NCBI GenBank assembly: GCA_964461115.1
Contig: CAYWSX010000006.1
Span: 1-64,000 of the forward strand
Source of the DNA: RGIG2134 sp964461115
GTDB lineage: Bacteria > Cyanobacteriota > Vampirovibrionia > Gastranaerophilales > Gastranaerophilaceae
Direction: 5' to 3'
DNA: 64,000 nt
Positions within the stretch are counted from its first letter, which is position 1, and every line of letters starts with the position of its first letter. Position numbers and translations under genes: made by a program. Shown piece after piece: positions 32,840 to 41,607 of the stretch. A model generated the notes under the pieces. The model saw only the letters and a program-made list of their open reading frames with translations. It did not search any database and had not been told where the DNA came from.

Positions 32840-33334
32840 TTACTTATCCTTTTCTAGTTTTATGTTTTTAAATACATCTAATCTTGGATCGGAGGCTTCT
32901 TTTTTGAGATATTTATTCAAAATTTCGTCTCCTACACAATTTATATCACAAACAAGCTGATTTGGGGAATTTAATATTACGGATTGATAAATTAAATCTT
33001 CGATACCGATTTCTTGTTTGCTTCCTAAATCTTCGATAAAATTATTTTCTTTAAGCTCAATTTCACCGTCCTGTCCGTCGAACAGCGAGCCTAGCATGTA
33101 TTTTTCATCTATATTTATGTTAATTTTTCTGTTAAATTCTTTTAAGCATCTTTCGCATGTTGTCTTGATTTCGCCTGAAATTTTTCCTGTTGCTTCGATT
33201 ATATTTCCTGTTAATTTGAGGGTAATATCTGCAACTATCGGATTTTCTTCGTCAAGGGCATCAATAATTGCCTCAAACTCAATTCTCAAAGCTTGATTCG
33301 GTGCGTTTTTAATATCGTCGATTTGTACGTACAT
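32840..33334 (-). CDS. yceD: YceD/DUF177-family protein
   Basis: DUF177 protein adjoining rpmF, the conserved arrangement. YceD-family proteins are linked to 23S rRNA accumulation and ribosome assembly. The family signature C-E-R-C-L-K-E-F is present near residue 70, and a second Cys pair (VCDINCVGDE) near residue 142. At 164 aa it is of usual length. The ATG follows AAGGAATG. First gene of the rpmF-plsX-fabH unit. Confidence 0.9.
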   Translation of the reverse strand: MYVQIDDIKNAPNQALRIEFEAIIDALDEENPIVADITLKLTGNIIEATGKISGEIKTTCERCLKEFNRKININIDEKYMLGSLFDGQDGEIELKENNFIEDLGSKQEIGIEDLIYQSVILNSPNQLVCDINCVGDEILNKYLKKEASDPRLDVFKNIKLEKDK

Positions 33335-33430
33335 ATTTCATTCCTTTAAATCTTTACAGCTCAAATCTGAGCAAAGATTAATACAATTTTACTTTCAGCA
33401 AAGTCGATTGTCAAACGTAAAGGCACTCAA

Positions 33431-34111
33431 TTAAGAGAAGAAGTGTCCTCTTTTAGAATTTATGGTTATTTTGTTAAATTCATAGAGTCTCGCAGGTCTT
33501 TTGGAGCCGGATTTAGTATATTCATCAAGTTCTTTGAGCATATCTGCCGATAAAAATTTCTTTCTGAAGTTTCTTTTGTCTAAATTTTGAGCCAAAATCA
33601 ATTCGTATGATTTTTGAAGCTCGGTAAGTGTAAACTTCTGAGGCAGCAGTTGATATGCAATCGGGCAGAATTCCAAACGCTCTCTCATGCGTTTTACGGC
33701 ATATTCGATAATTTCTTTGTGGTCAAAAGCCAATGGCGGCAGGTTGTATACTCCATGCCATTCTACTTCAGTGATTTCTGCATTTTTATCGAAAGACAGT
33801 TGCAAGTCATCTGAGCGAATAAGTGCAAAGTAAGCTACTGTAATTACACGTGCGCTTGGGTGACGAAGCGGGTTGCCGAATGTGTATAATTGTTCGAGGT
33901 AAACGTTTCTGATATTTGTTTTTTCTTTCAAGACACGCAAGGCCGCATCATCGAGGGTTTCGGATAATTTCACATATCCGCCCGGGAGCGTCCACTTACC
34001 TTTAAAAGGTTCGTTGGCACGTTTTACGAGCAGTACTTTTAACTTTTCGTTTTGAATCGTAAAAATAACCGTGTCGACTGTGATTTCATGTGTCTTCGTA
34101 AGATTGTACAT
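33431..34111 (-). CDS. NrtR-like regulator: degenerate Nudix domain plus winged helix
   Basis: The N-terminal two thirds are a Nudix fold with G45-x5-E51-x7-R59, but the catalytic box is broken. The REUXEE core reads RVLKEK, with Val at the first Glu, Lys at the last Glu and Asn in place of Gly, so pyrophosphohydrolase activity is probably lost. Residues about 155-220 form a winged-helix part (LTELQKSYELIL, RNFRKKFL, RPARLYEF). This is the architecture of NrtR, an ADP-ribose-responsive repressor of NAD metabolism genes in other bacteria. No NAD gene is nearby, so the target is unknown. Confidence 0.85.
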   Translation of the reverse strand: MYNLTKTHEITVDTVIFTIQNEKLKVLLVKRANEPFKGKWTLPGGYVKLSETLDDAALRVLKEKTNIRNVYLEQLYTFGNPLRHPSARVITVAYFALIRSDDLQLSFDKNAEITEVEWHGVYNLPPLAFDHKEIIEYAVKRMRERLEFCPIAYQLLPQKFTLTELQKSYELILAQNLDKRNFRKKFLSADMLKELDEYTKSGSKRPARLYEFNKITINSKRGHFFS

Positions 34112-34131
34112 TTTACCCTGCTTGATAGTGC

Positions 34132-34773
34132 TTATTTTGTAGCGTTAGTTTCGCTTCCGACATACATTGATATAACGTTGTTTGCAACCGGTGCCTTGTT
34201 TTCTGATACTGCCGGTACAGGTTTAGCTGCAGGTGGCATAGTTCTGACAGGCGCTTTAGGCGTGCTGTTTTTTACATTGTGTATCACCGGATCCGGATTG
34301 GACTTTTGTCTGTTATATTCTGCCATTATATTTGAAACAAAGGATTTTGTCTCTTTAAACGGAGGCATACCGTTATATCTTGCAACATTTCCCGGTCCTG
34401 CGTTATAAGCTGCAAGTGCAAGCTCAACCGAACCGAATTTTTGGTACATCATTTTGTAGTACGTCAATCCGCCTTTAATATTGTCGTTTACGTGATACGG
34501 ATTGTAGCCCATTCTTTTTGCAGTAGAAGGCATAAGCTGGAATACTCCGACTGCGCCGCCCGCACTTCTTTTGCCATGGCAGTATCCTGACTCAGCTTTC
34601 GCAATGCTTAGAGCCAACGCAGGATCAACACCCATTTCCATGGAATGTTTAACAATATATTCTTTGACTGTCATGCTTGATACGTTGTTTGTGTTAGAAG
34701 GGGCTGCTTGAACTTGGTTTGATAGTAGGCTCATTGTCATTACGATTGTTAATGTCAATAACTTTCTAATCAT
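34132..34773 (-). CDS. Secreted lytic transglycosylase (SLT domain)
   Basis: Signal peptide (about residues 1-23, VQA|APS) followed by an SLT/GH23 domain. E61 in AKAESGY is the catalytic acid, and GVFQLMPSTAKRMGYNP, LALAAYNAGPGNVARY and NG-PPFKET complete the family motifs. The last 60 residues are a Pro/Lys/Val-rich tail, perhaps a wall or membrane linker. It cleaves the MurNAc-GlcNAc bond of peptidoglycan in the periplasm, as in turnover or insertion of envelope machines. Confidence 0.93.
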   Translation of the reverse strand: MIRKLLTLTIVMTMSLLSNQVQAAPSNTNNVSSMTVKEYIVKHSMEMGVDPALALSIAKAESGYCHGKRSAGGAVGVFQLMPSTAKRMGYNPYHVNDNIKGGLTYYKMMYQKFGSVELALAAYNAGPGNVARYNGMPPFKETKSFVSNIMAEYNRQKSNPDPVIHNVKNSTPKAPVRTMPPAAKPVPAVSENKAPVANNVISMYVGSETNATK

Positions 34774-34981
34774 TAAAAATCCTCATTTATGTGAAATCGA
34801 ATTTGTATACTTATTTGTGTTTAAATTCATCTACAAATTTTAAACTTTCTTAATAATGATAACGCAAAAAGATAAAAATTCAAGTTTTACGGGCTTAGCC
34901 CACTCAAACTACCTCCTGTAAAAGGTTTCATAAATTGTAAATTTTGTAATTTTGGGGTAAATTTTATCAGCTTTTTGAAAT

Positions 34982-36829
34982 TTATTCATAGAAATCTTCA
35001 ACCGGTTCGAGGTGAATTATCAGAGGACATTTTTTCAAATCGACAAGTTCCTCTTGAATCTTTATTGGAACCGTATTTGTAGGTATTATTTTTTCATAAG
35101 ATTTTTCAAAGCCCTTGTAATTATAATTAACCAGAATCCTGGTATTGTTTTTATCTTCATATACGTAGGTTATGCCAGTGGGCTCGCCATGTAAAATTCT
35201 TTTATATTTTTGAACCTGCTCAAGAATATCTAATCCGAGACTGTCGTTTTTGATTGTGTTCAGTAACTTAGATGATTCGTTCGAATTTCTGCTATTTTTG
35301 GCTAATTGAGACTCTAAATCGATAATTTTTATGACATTTCCTGTGTGTTCTTCGAGTTCGGTGCGCATATTGTCTATACTGATAGTCCCGTCTAAAAGTT
35401 TTTCAAAATCTTTTTGGAATTTTAGGTGAAGCTTGATAAGTTCCTGAATTTCTTCCGAAGAAGCATTTTGCAGGGTGTCATATAGATAAGGAATCTCGCC
35501 CAGTCTGTAAAGTGATAATTTTTCTTCTTTGGTTAATTGATTTGATGTGAATGCTTCAGATATTACAGCCGGCGTTGGTAACAATTTTGCTTTAGTTTTT
35601 GGCGTGTCAGGCTTTGAAAAATCATCAAATTCTACAACTGTGTTTAAATCCTTATTGAACGTTATAATATATGGGTATTGGCTTTTTGGGCGTCTGTTTA
35701 GGTCAAATAAAGCTTCATTATATGACAACTCTTCTTCAGGATAAAACGGATTGACAGCTGAAGGATGAAAACAATTCATAATAAATGCAATCGGGCAGGG
35801 CTGTTGTGAATAAACTTCGTTTAGAATATTAGTTAATAGTTTGTTTGCCATTAATTCATTAGTTAAATATTTTTGGTTTTTAGGATGTGCAGCGTTGTAT
35901 TTGGCAAGATTTTCCAAATCAAAAAGAGGTTTTTTGATATTGTTTTCACGGTCTGTTATATAAGCCTCTCTTTTTAATGCCATACTTATTAAGGGGTCTT
36001 CGTCATTTATGTATGTGGTGAGGTCTTCAAGTTCTTTTTTATCTAAATTGGCGATTGCCGCGGGAAAATACGGAATATCAAGAAGTTCAATCAGTTTTGC
36101 TTTTAATTCGGATTCGAATTTTTTATCTTTAATAAGAGCGACTGCCGCAGGGGGAGTTGGAGCCTTATACAATTTATTTATCGTTCTTTCGCTTAATTTT
36201 GCAACAGCTTCGTCTGTTTTGAAAATCGAGTCATATAATTCTTGGTCTTTGTATTCAATTATTGTTTCGAATTGGTTTGCATACTCGCTTTGTTTTTTAC
36301 CTTTTTGGATTTCTGTATTAATTCTTATTGTCGCGCCATCAAATGGCAGCAAATCCTCTTCTTTTACAAAATTCAAAAATTTCATTACCAGTTTATTCTC
36401 GATAATTTCTCTATATAAATTTTTTGGTGAATCAGGATGTTTTTTATTGTATTTTGCTATTTCTGCCAAATCGAAAATAGGTCGGGATTCTCCCTTTGGG
36501 AATGTTGCTATATAGTTGCCTTTCAGAATGTTGGCAAGATATCCCTTGTACGTGTAGGATAATGTTGCAAGCTTTTTTATTTCTTCTTTGCTCATTGCCG
36601 TTTCTATGTCATTAAAATCCGGTATCTTTCTCAGTTGTTCCAGTTCAATTTTTTGCGACTCTGTAAGTTCAATATTTTTGTTGGTTCTTTTATTGTTTCC
36701 GAAAAATGGAACGTAAAAGCCCATGGGTAAAGCTTTGTGGTCACAGCTTACAGTGTATTGATGTTTTGGCTGCGGTGAATTTTTGTGACTAATTTTATAA
36801 GAATATATATTTAAAGGTTGTATTTGCAT
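34982..36829 (-). CDS. 615-residue three-repeat protein of unknown function
   Basis: No known domain recognised. Three internal repeats can be aligned by eye at about residues 58-157, 240-340 and 430-512. Each has a short I-P-(D/Y)-F/L element, an N/S-x-E-E/K-(I/L)-x-x-L helix, a (P)-(I/L)-F-D-L-x-x-(I/L)-A-K-Y-N-x-x-H-P turn in the first two (IIDLESQLAKN in the third), and then a beta-rich stretch. The N-terminus MQIQPLNIYS and FFG at 42-44 is not a signal peptide, though it is hydrophilic and could be a leader. Leu/Ile/Lys-rich, 615 aa. Expression and location unknown. Confidence 0.75.
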   Translation of the reverse strand: MQIQPLNIYSYKISHKNSPQPKHQYTVSCDHKALPMGFYVPFFGNNKRTNKNIELTESQKIELEQLRKIPDFNDIETAMSKEEIKKLATLSYTYKGYLANILKGNYIATFPKGESRPIFDLAEIAKYNKKHPDSPKNLYREIIENKLVMKFLNFVKEEDLLPFDGATIRINTEIQKGKKQSEYANQFETIIEYKDQELYDSIFKTDEAVAKLSERTINKLYKAPTPPAAVALIKDKKFESELKAKLIELLDIPYFPAAIANLDKKELEDLTTYINDEDPLISMALKREAYITDRENNIKKPLFDLENLAKYNAAHPKNQKYLTNELMANKLLTNILNEVYSQQPCPIAFIMNCFHPSAVNPFYPEEELSYNEALFDLNRRPKSQYPYIITFNKDLNTVVEFDDFSKPDTPKTKAKLLPTPAVISEAFTSNQLTKEEKLSLYRLGEIPYLYDTLQNASSEEIQELIKLHLKFQKDFEKLLDGTISIDNMRTELEEHTGNVIKIIDLESQLAKNSRNSNESSKLLNTIKNDSLGLDILEQVQKYKRILHGEPTGITYVYEDKNNTRILVNYNYKGFEKSYEKIIPTNTVPIKIQEELVDLKKCPLIIHLEPVEDFYE

Positions 36830-36901
36830 ATTTAAATCCGAATTTATTGTACTGTTTTAAAGCTCTAAAATAAATCATTTTGCCATAAAGCGCTACTGCT
36901 A

Positions 36902-36930
36902 TTTACATATCTTAAAAATAAAGCTATAAT
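36902..36930 (+). promoter_or_regulatory. Promoter of the receiver/GGDEF-like gene
   Basis: TTTACA (36902-36907), a 17-bp spacer and a perfect TATAAT (36925-36930) lie 24 bp before the ATG, with AAAGGA between them. Confidence 0.7.
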
Positions 36931-36954
36931 TCACACATACAAAAGGATATGTGA

Positions 36955-38208
36955 ATGAGTGCGAACAGTATTGTAATAGTTTGTGATGATATAATTGTAG
37001 CAAAGCTTTTGAGGGTAAAATTAGCTTCTTTAAGAGAAGTTGACAGTGTAAAAATTTCCTCTTTTTTGGATGCAGTTTTTGAAATTGAAAGTAACACGCC
37101 CGAAGTCGTAATTGTTTACGGAAAGTCGGATGATGAGACAATTTTTGCCTCAATAAAGAAAATGAAAACGGCAGCTTCTGAACTGAATGCACCTATTTTA
37201 GTTGTCACGGATGAGTTAAGTGAAGATTTTATATTGTCAGGTTTTGACGCCGGAGCCGATGATTTTGCGTCTTTGAAAACGTCTGATGGCGAATTTATGA
37301 TGCGTGTAATTTTGTGTATGCAAAAAAATACGTTGTTAAAGGAAGTGGAAACGAAAAATAAACTTCTTGCCGAGCTTGATGTTATTCAAAATGAATCAGG
37401 CTTTTATACCAAGAATTATTCAAAAAAAGTTTTTGAAAATGAAATAAAAAACATACAGAAATACTCTCAGCAAGCTGTCCTAATGATAATCTCAGCGGAT
37501 ATAAACTGCAAAGTCCAGCTTCCGCCTGCAGTTTTAGGGTCAATTGTCAAAAAGTGTACGCGTAATATTGATATAATAGGCTACTGCGGTGACGATAAAT
37601 TTTATGTACTTCTGAACAAGACGGGCGCAACCGGTGCTATATCTGTTTATCAGCGGATGAAAGAAGAAATTGACGGGCAGTATTCTGTCAGCGCGGGAGC
37701 TTGTGAGATTGACAATCTTGATTTTGAAGAAATTGAAAAAAATGCTTTTAAGTCTGTGCAAGAGGCTATAGAGCTTACAGGAACAATTGTTGTTGCTGAT
37801 ACAAGAGAGGACTCGGAGCCGATAAATTGGCTGGACAAAGAAAGCACGGCACAAAAAAATTTCAAATTCTTTAAACAAGCATTTTTAAAAAAGTTGGAGA
37901 ATGTTATCACGCCTACATTCTATCAAGTGCAAAAAATATGGGAAGAACGGCTTTTTAATACAACTATCGAACAATCATCAGATGACACTCAAAGTCTCTT
38001 CATTCTTAGACATGGTGAAGAAAAAAGTATGTTGAAAATTACTTATCCGGGGTTTGCCAAAATTAATATTGATATAATTCACGAATTTGAAGGTGCTTTT
38101 CCAAAAGATAGAGTGAGTCTTGATTTAACAGAGCTTACGGATACAAAATTGAACGAAATTATTCTTGAGTTTATAAAAGATTACCAAAGTTACTGCAAAG
38201 ACGAATAG
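36955..38208 (+). CDS. Degenerate receiver plus degenerate GGDEF-like protein
   Basis: Residues 1-125 have a CheY-like receiver pattern with the acidic pair D11-D12, but the phospho-acceptor position is Y55 (VVIVYGK), so aspartyl phosphorylation is not expected. Residues about 140-270 resemble a GGDEF fold in which the signature is C211-G-D-D-K-F216, so cyclase activity is unlikely. Residues 275-417 are an extra domain of unknown type (HEFEGAFPKDRVSLDLTEL) that resembles a STAS-like element. A signal-binding or scaffold role is inferred. Known families with similar decay often act as allosteric c-di-GMP or protein-partner sensors. Confidence 0.7.
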   Translation: MSANSIVIVCDDIIVAKLLRVKLASLREVDSVKISSFLDAVFEIESNTPEVVIVYGKSDDETIFASIKKMKTAASELNAPILVVTDELSEDFILSGFDAGADDFASLKTSDGEFMMRVILCMQKNTLLKEVETKNKLLAELDVIQNESGFYTKNYSKKVFENEIKNIQKYSQQAVLMIISADINCKVQLPPAVLGSIVKKCTRNIDIIGYCGDDKFYVLLNKTGATGAISVYQRMKEEIDGQYSVSAGACEIDNLDFEEIEKNAFKSVQEAIELTGTIVVADTREDSEPINWLDKESTAQKNFKFFKQAFLKKLENVITPTFYQVQKIWEERLFNTTIEQSSDDTQSLFILRHGEEKSMLKITYPGFAKINIDIIHEFEGAFPKDRVSLDLTELTDTKLNEIILEFIKDYQSYCKDE

Positions 38209-38263
38209 TTGCTTCTCAACTTTTTAGAGTTACTATGTTGGCATAGAAAAAAGAGGATTTGTT

Positions 38264-38803
38264 ATGCTTAATATTGAAAACTCGCTGCTTTTGATGATTG
38301 ATATACAGGAAAAACTGGTTAGTATGGTAAATGATGAAAATATCGTCAAAAAAACTTGCGCACTTGCTAATGCGGCAAGGATTCTCGGTTTAAATAAAAT
38401 TGTTACAGAGCAGTATCCGAGGGGTTTGGGCTCTACTATTCCGTCGGTTATGACCGCACTTGGTGATGATGTAAAATATCTTGAAAAAACTTCGTTTTCG
38501 GCTTTAAAGAATTCTGAAATAGAAAAAACTGTTAAAGAGTCGGGCAAAAAACATGTTATTCTTTGCGGAATTGAGGCTCATATTTGTGTTTATCAGACGG
38601 CTATAGATCTCATTTCGCAGGGTTTTAATGTTTATCTTGTAAAGGACGCGTCGGCTTCCAGAAATAAATATGAGTTTGAAACAGGTGTTGAGTTGATGAG
38701 ACAGGAAGGTGTGAAGATTACCTGCGTTGAAATGGTTCTTTTTGAGCTTATTCAATCATCTAAAAATCCTGCATTTAAAGAGGTTCAAGCGCTAATAAAG
38801 TAA
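38264..38803 (+). CDS. Isochorismatase-family cysteine hydrolase
   Basis: Alpha/beta hydrolase of the isochorismatase/nicotinamidase superfamily with the triad D13 (LLMIDIQEKL), K75 (YLEKTSFSA) and C108 (EAHICVYQTA), plus the cis-peptide region VILCGIEAHICV. At 179 aa it is the short form typical of YcaC-like proteins. Substrate unknown. Isochorismate, nicotinamide and carbamates are family precedents. AGAGGA precedes the ATG, and bioA begins 20 bp after its stop codon. Confidence 0.88.
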   Translation: MLNIENSLLLMIDIQEKLVSMVNDENIVKKTCALANAARILGLNKIVTEQYPRGLGSTIPSVMTALGDDVKYLEKTSFSALKNSEIEKTVKESGKKHVILCGIEAHICVYQTAIDLISQGFNVYLVKDASASRNKYEFETGVELMRQEGVKITCVEMVLFELIQSSKNPAFKEVQALIK

Positions 38804-38823
38804 ATTTTTATGGGAGTGGAATT

Positions 38824-40188
38824 ATGAAAAGAGATAAAAAACAAATTATTGAAGACGATTTAAAATATATCTGGCACCCGTTTACGCAGATGAAAAAATA
38901 TGAGGGTGAAGAAAAACCGATCATCATTACTAAAGGTAAAGGGATTTATATCGAAGATATTGACGGAAATAAATATATTGACGCAGTTTCTTCCTGGTGG
39001 GTCAATACGCTCGGGCATGCCAATAAACGTTTAAATAAAGCGCTTTATAAACAGGCAAATACTATCGAACACGTAATTTTTGCCGGATTCACGCATGAAC
39101 CTGCGGTTAAACTTGCTAAAAGTTTGGTTGAAATGTGCAATAATGATTTGAAACACGTTTTCTTCTCAGATAACGGCTCTACTGCGGTAGAAGTAGCGTT
39201 GAAAATGGCATATCAATATTGGTCGCAATCGGGTCATCCCGAAAAAACAAAATTTGTTGCTTTAAAAAACTCTTATCACGGTGACACAATCGGTGCAGTT
39301 TCGGTTGGCGGAGTAGACTTGTATCATAAGGTTTATAAGCCGCTTCTGTTTGATATTCTTCAAGCACCGAGCCCTTATTGCTACCGCTGTCCTTTTGGCT
39401 GTGAGAAAGAGACTTGTAACCTTGAATGTTTAAAGGTTGTTGAAGAAATTTTTGAACGTGAACATCAAAATATCGCAGGAATCATAATTGAGCCTCTTGT
39501 CCAGGCGGCAGGTGGCATGATAATGTACAAGGCTGAATATATGACACGTCTCAGAGACCTATGCGATAAGTATAATATTCTGTTTATAGATGATGAAGTT
39601 GCAATGGGCTTTTATCGTACAGGTAAATTATTTGCTTATGAGCATGCCGGGATTGTTCCTGATATTATTTGTGTTGCAAAAGGTATCACGGCAGGATATA
39701 TGCCTCTTTCGGCAACTTTAACAACGAATAAAATTTATAACGCATTCTATGACGCAGATGAAGACGGTTTAAAAACTTTCTATCACGGACACAGCTATAC
39801 GGGGAATCCACTTGCAATAAGTGTTGCAGTCGAAAATCTAAAAATTCTTAAAGAGATGAAAATTGAGGAATATTTAAAACCCAAAATTAAAAAATTCAGC
39901 AAAGAACTTGAAAAATTCCGCGCTCATAAAAATGTCGGAGAGGTGCGTCAATGCGGCATGATTTCGGCTATTGAGCTTGTGAAAGACAAAGTAACAAAAG
40001 AGCCTTTTGATTATAAAGATGAAATCGGTCAAAAAATATATAAAGAGGGTCTAAAATTAGGTGCTATACTAAGACCAATGCATAATTGCATGTATTTTCT
40101 GACGCCATATATTATTACCGAAAAAGAGATTCAAAAACTTATCGATATTGCTTGGCAAGCGCTCAACAATGTTCTTCCGAATGAATAA
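38824..40188 (+). CDS. bioA: Adenosylmethionine-8-amino-7-oxononanoate aminotransferase BioA
   Basis: PLP enzyme of biotin synthesis that uses SAM as amino donor to make 7,8-diaminopelargonate. The N-terminal IWHPFTQM is specific to BioA. Other landmarks are SSWWVNTLGHAN, SDNGSTAVEVALKMAYQYW, FIDDEVAMGF and the PLP lysine in CVAKGITAGYMPL. GGGAGTGG precedes the ATG. No other bio genes lie nearby. The adjoining isochorismatase-family gene is not a usual partner. Confidence 0.94.
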   Translation: MKRDKKQIIEDDLKYIWHPFTQMKKYEGEEKPIIITKGKGIYIEDIDGNKYIDAVSSWWVNTLGHANKRLNKALYKQANTIEHVIFAGFTHEPAVKLAKSLVEMCNNDLKHVFFSDNGSTAVEVALKMAYQYWSQSGHPEKTKFVALKNSYHGDTIGAVSVGGVDLYHKVYKPLLFDILQAPSPYCYRCPFGCEKETCNLECLKVVEEIFEREHQNIAGIIIEPLVQAAGGMIMYKAEYMTRLRDLCDKYNILFIDDEVAMGFYRTGKLFAYEHAGIVPDIICVAKGITAGYMPLSATLTTNKIYNAFYDADEDGLKTFYHGHSYTGNPLAISVAVENLKILKEMKIEEYLKPKIKKFSKELEKFRAHKNVGEVRQCGMISAIELVKDKVTKEPFDYKDEIGQKIYKEGLKLGAILRPMHNCMYFLTPYIITEKEIQKLIDIAWQALNNVLPNE

Positions 40189-40260
40189 CAGCTAATATTT
40201 GAATTATTTATCTTTTTGAAGTATAAATGGACATAAATGCTTAATTATTAAGGAATTTTT

Positions 40261-41607
40261 ATGAAAATTGTTATTTTCGGTGCAAATGATATAGGCTGTC
40301 TTTTGGCGGCAGAATTGTTTGAAGACCACGATATTGTTGTTATTGACAAAGAAGAAAATAGATCCGACGAATTTAAAAAAATGGATATCGAATTTGTTTT
40401 CGGTAATGCTTCAAACATTGATGTCTTAGACAGTATAAATATTAAAGACTCTGATCTTTTTATAGCTTGTTCTAATATGGACGAAGCAAATATCGTTGCG
40501 TGTCTGACGGTGAAACGCATGTCGATGACCAAAACGGTTTGTTTTGTAAGTAAACAAGAATATATTGAGTCTTTGGCTCTTATTAAGGGGTCGGAATATC
40601 AAGCGGGACTTTTGATTGATAGTGTGATTTGGCCTGAGGCTCTTTTGACACAGGAAATATTCAGAATTATCACCGTTCCTGAAGCGATTGACGTTGAAAA
40701 CTTTGCTCATGGTAAAGCGCGACTTCTTGAATATAGAATCAAAGAAGATTCAGAGCTTTTAAACAAGCAAATCAAAGATTATTCATTCCCGGAAGAGATA
40801 CTTATTGTAGGTATTACACGTGATAATAAATTGTTTATTCCTGTCGGTTCAACAGTGTTTGAAGAAGGCGATAAGGTAATATTTATGGGTGCTGCTACTT
40901 CGTTGGATATTCTTGCCCGAAATATATTTAAAGATGCAGAAAAAGTTCGTTCTGCAGGGATTATAGGCGGTGGAAACGTTGGTTTGATGCTTGCTCAAGA
41001 TTTGGAAAAGGCAAATATTCGTACAAAAGTTATCGAAAAAGATTATAAACGCTGTGAATTTCTCACAGAAAATCTCAAAAAAACCTTAGTTTTAAATGGT
41101 GACGGTACAGATTTAGAACTTTTGGAAACAGAAGAGTTTGGGGAGTATGATGTTCTTATCAGCGTAACTAATAACGACGAAAAGAACCTTCTTTGTTCGC
41201 TTTTGGCAAAACAGCTCGGAGTAAAGAAAGTAATTACTCGTGTTTCGAAGTCAAATAACATTTTATTGTTTGAAAAAGTAGGTATTGATGTTGCGATGTC
41301 TCCGAAAGAAGCTGCAATTAATGAAATTATCAACACTATGATTGAAACAGACGTTGATATTGTTGCAACAGTTGAGCAGGGGCAAGGTGAGGTTATTGAT
41401 ATTTATATACCTGAGAATTTCAAGGACAAAAAAATTATGGAGTTGAACTTGCCCGCGCGTGCTATTATTGCCATAATAAAACGCGGAACAAAAGTTATAA
41501 TTCCGACCGGTAACACTCTTGTGAGAGCCAAAGACAGCCTTATTGTCTTTACTATGGCTGATAGTTCTGCGAAAGTTAAAGATTATTTTCATAAAGGGGC
41601 GCTCTAA
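40261..41607 (+). CDS. trkA: Trk potassium-uptake regulatory subunit TrkA
   Basis: Peripheral NAD-binding gating subunit of the Trk channel. It has two RCK units in tandem. The first Rossmann fold begins VIFGANDIGCLLA with an acidic end IVVIDKEE, and the second begins GIIGGGNVGLMLA with VIEKDYKRCE. Each is followed by a TrkA_C domain (FEEGDKVIFMG and the VIIPTGNTLVRAKDSL stretch). At 448 aa it is full length. Its TAA overlaps the ATG of trkH by one base, so the two are translationally coupled. Confidence 0.94.
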   Translation: MKIVIFGANDIGCLLAAELFEDHDIVVIDKEENRSDEFKKMDIEFVFGNASNIDVLDSINIKDSDLFIACSNMDEANIVACLTVKRMSMTKTVCFVSKQEYIESLALIKGSEYQAGLLIDSVIWPEALLTQEIFRIITVPEAIDVENFAHGKARLLEYRIKEDSELLNKQIKDYSFPEEILIVGITRDNKLFIPVGSTVFEEGDKVIFMGAATSLDILARNIFKDAEKVRSAGIIGGGNVGLMLAQDLEKANIRTKVIEKDYKRCEFLTENLKKTLVLNGDGTDLELLETEEFGEYDVLISVTNNDEKNLLCSLLAKQLGVKKVITRVSKSNNILLFEKVGIDVAMSPKEAAINEIINTMIETDVDIVATVEQGQGEVIDIYIPENFKDKKIMELNLPARAIIAIIKRGTKVIIPTGNTLVRAKDSLIVFTMADSSAKVKDYFHKGAL

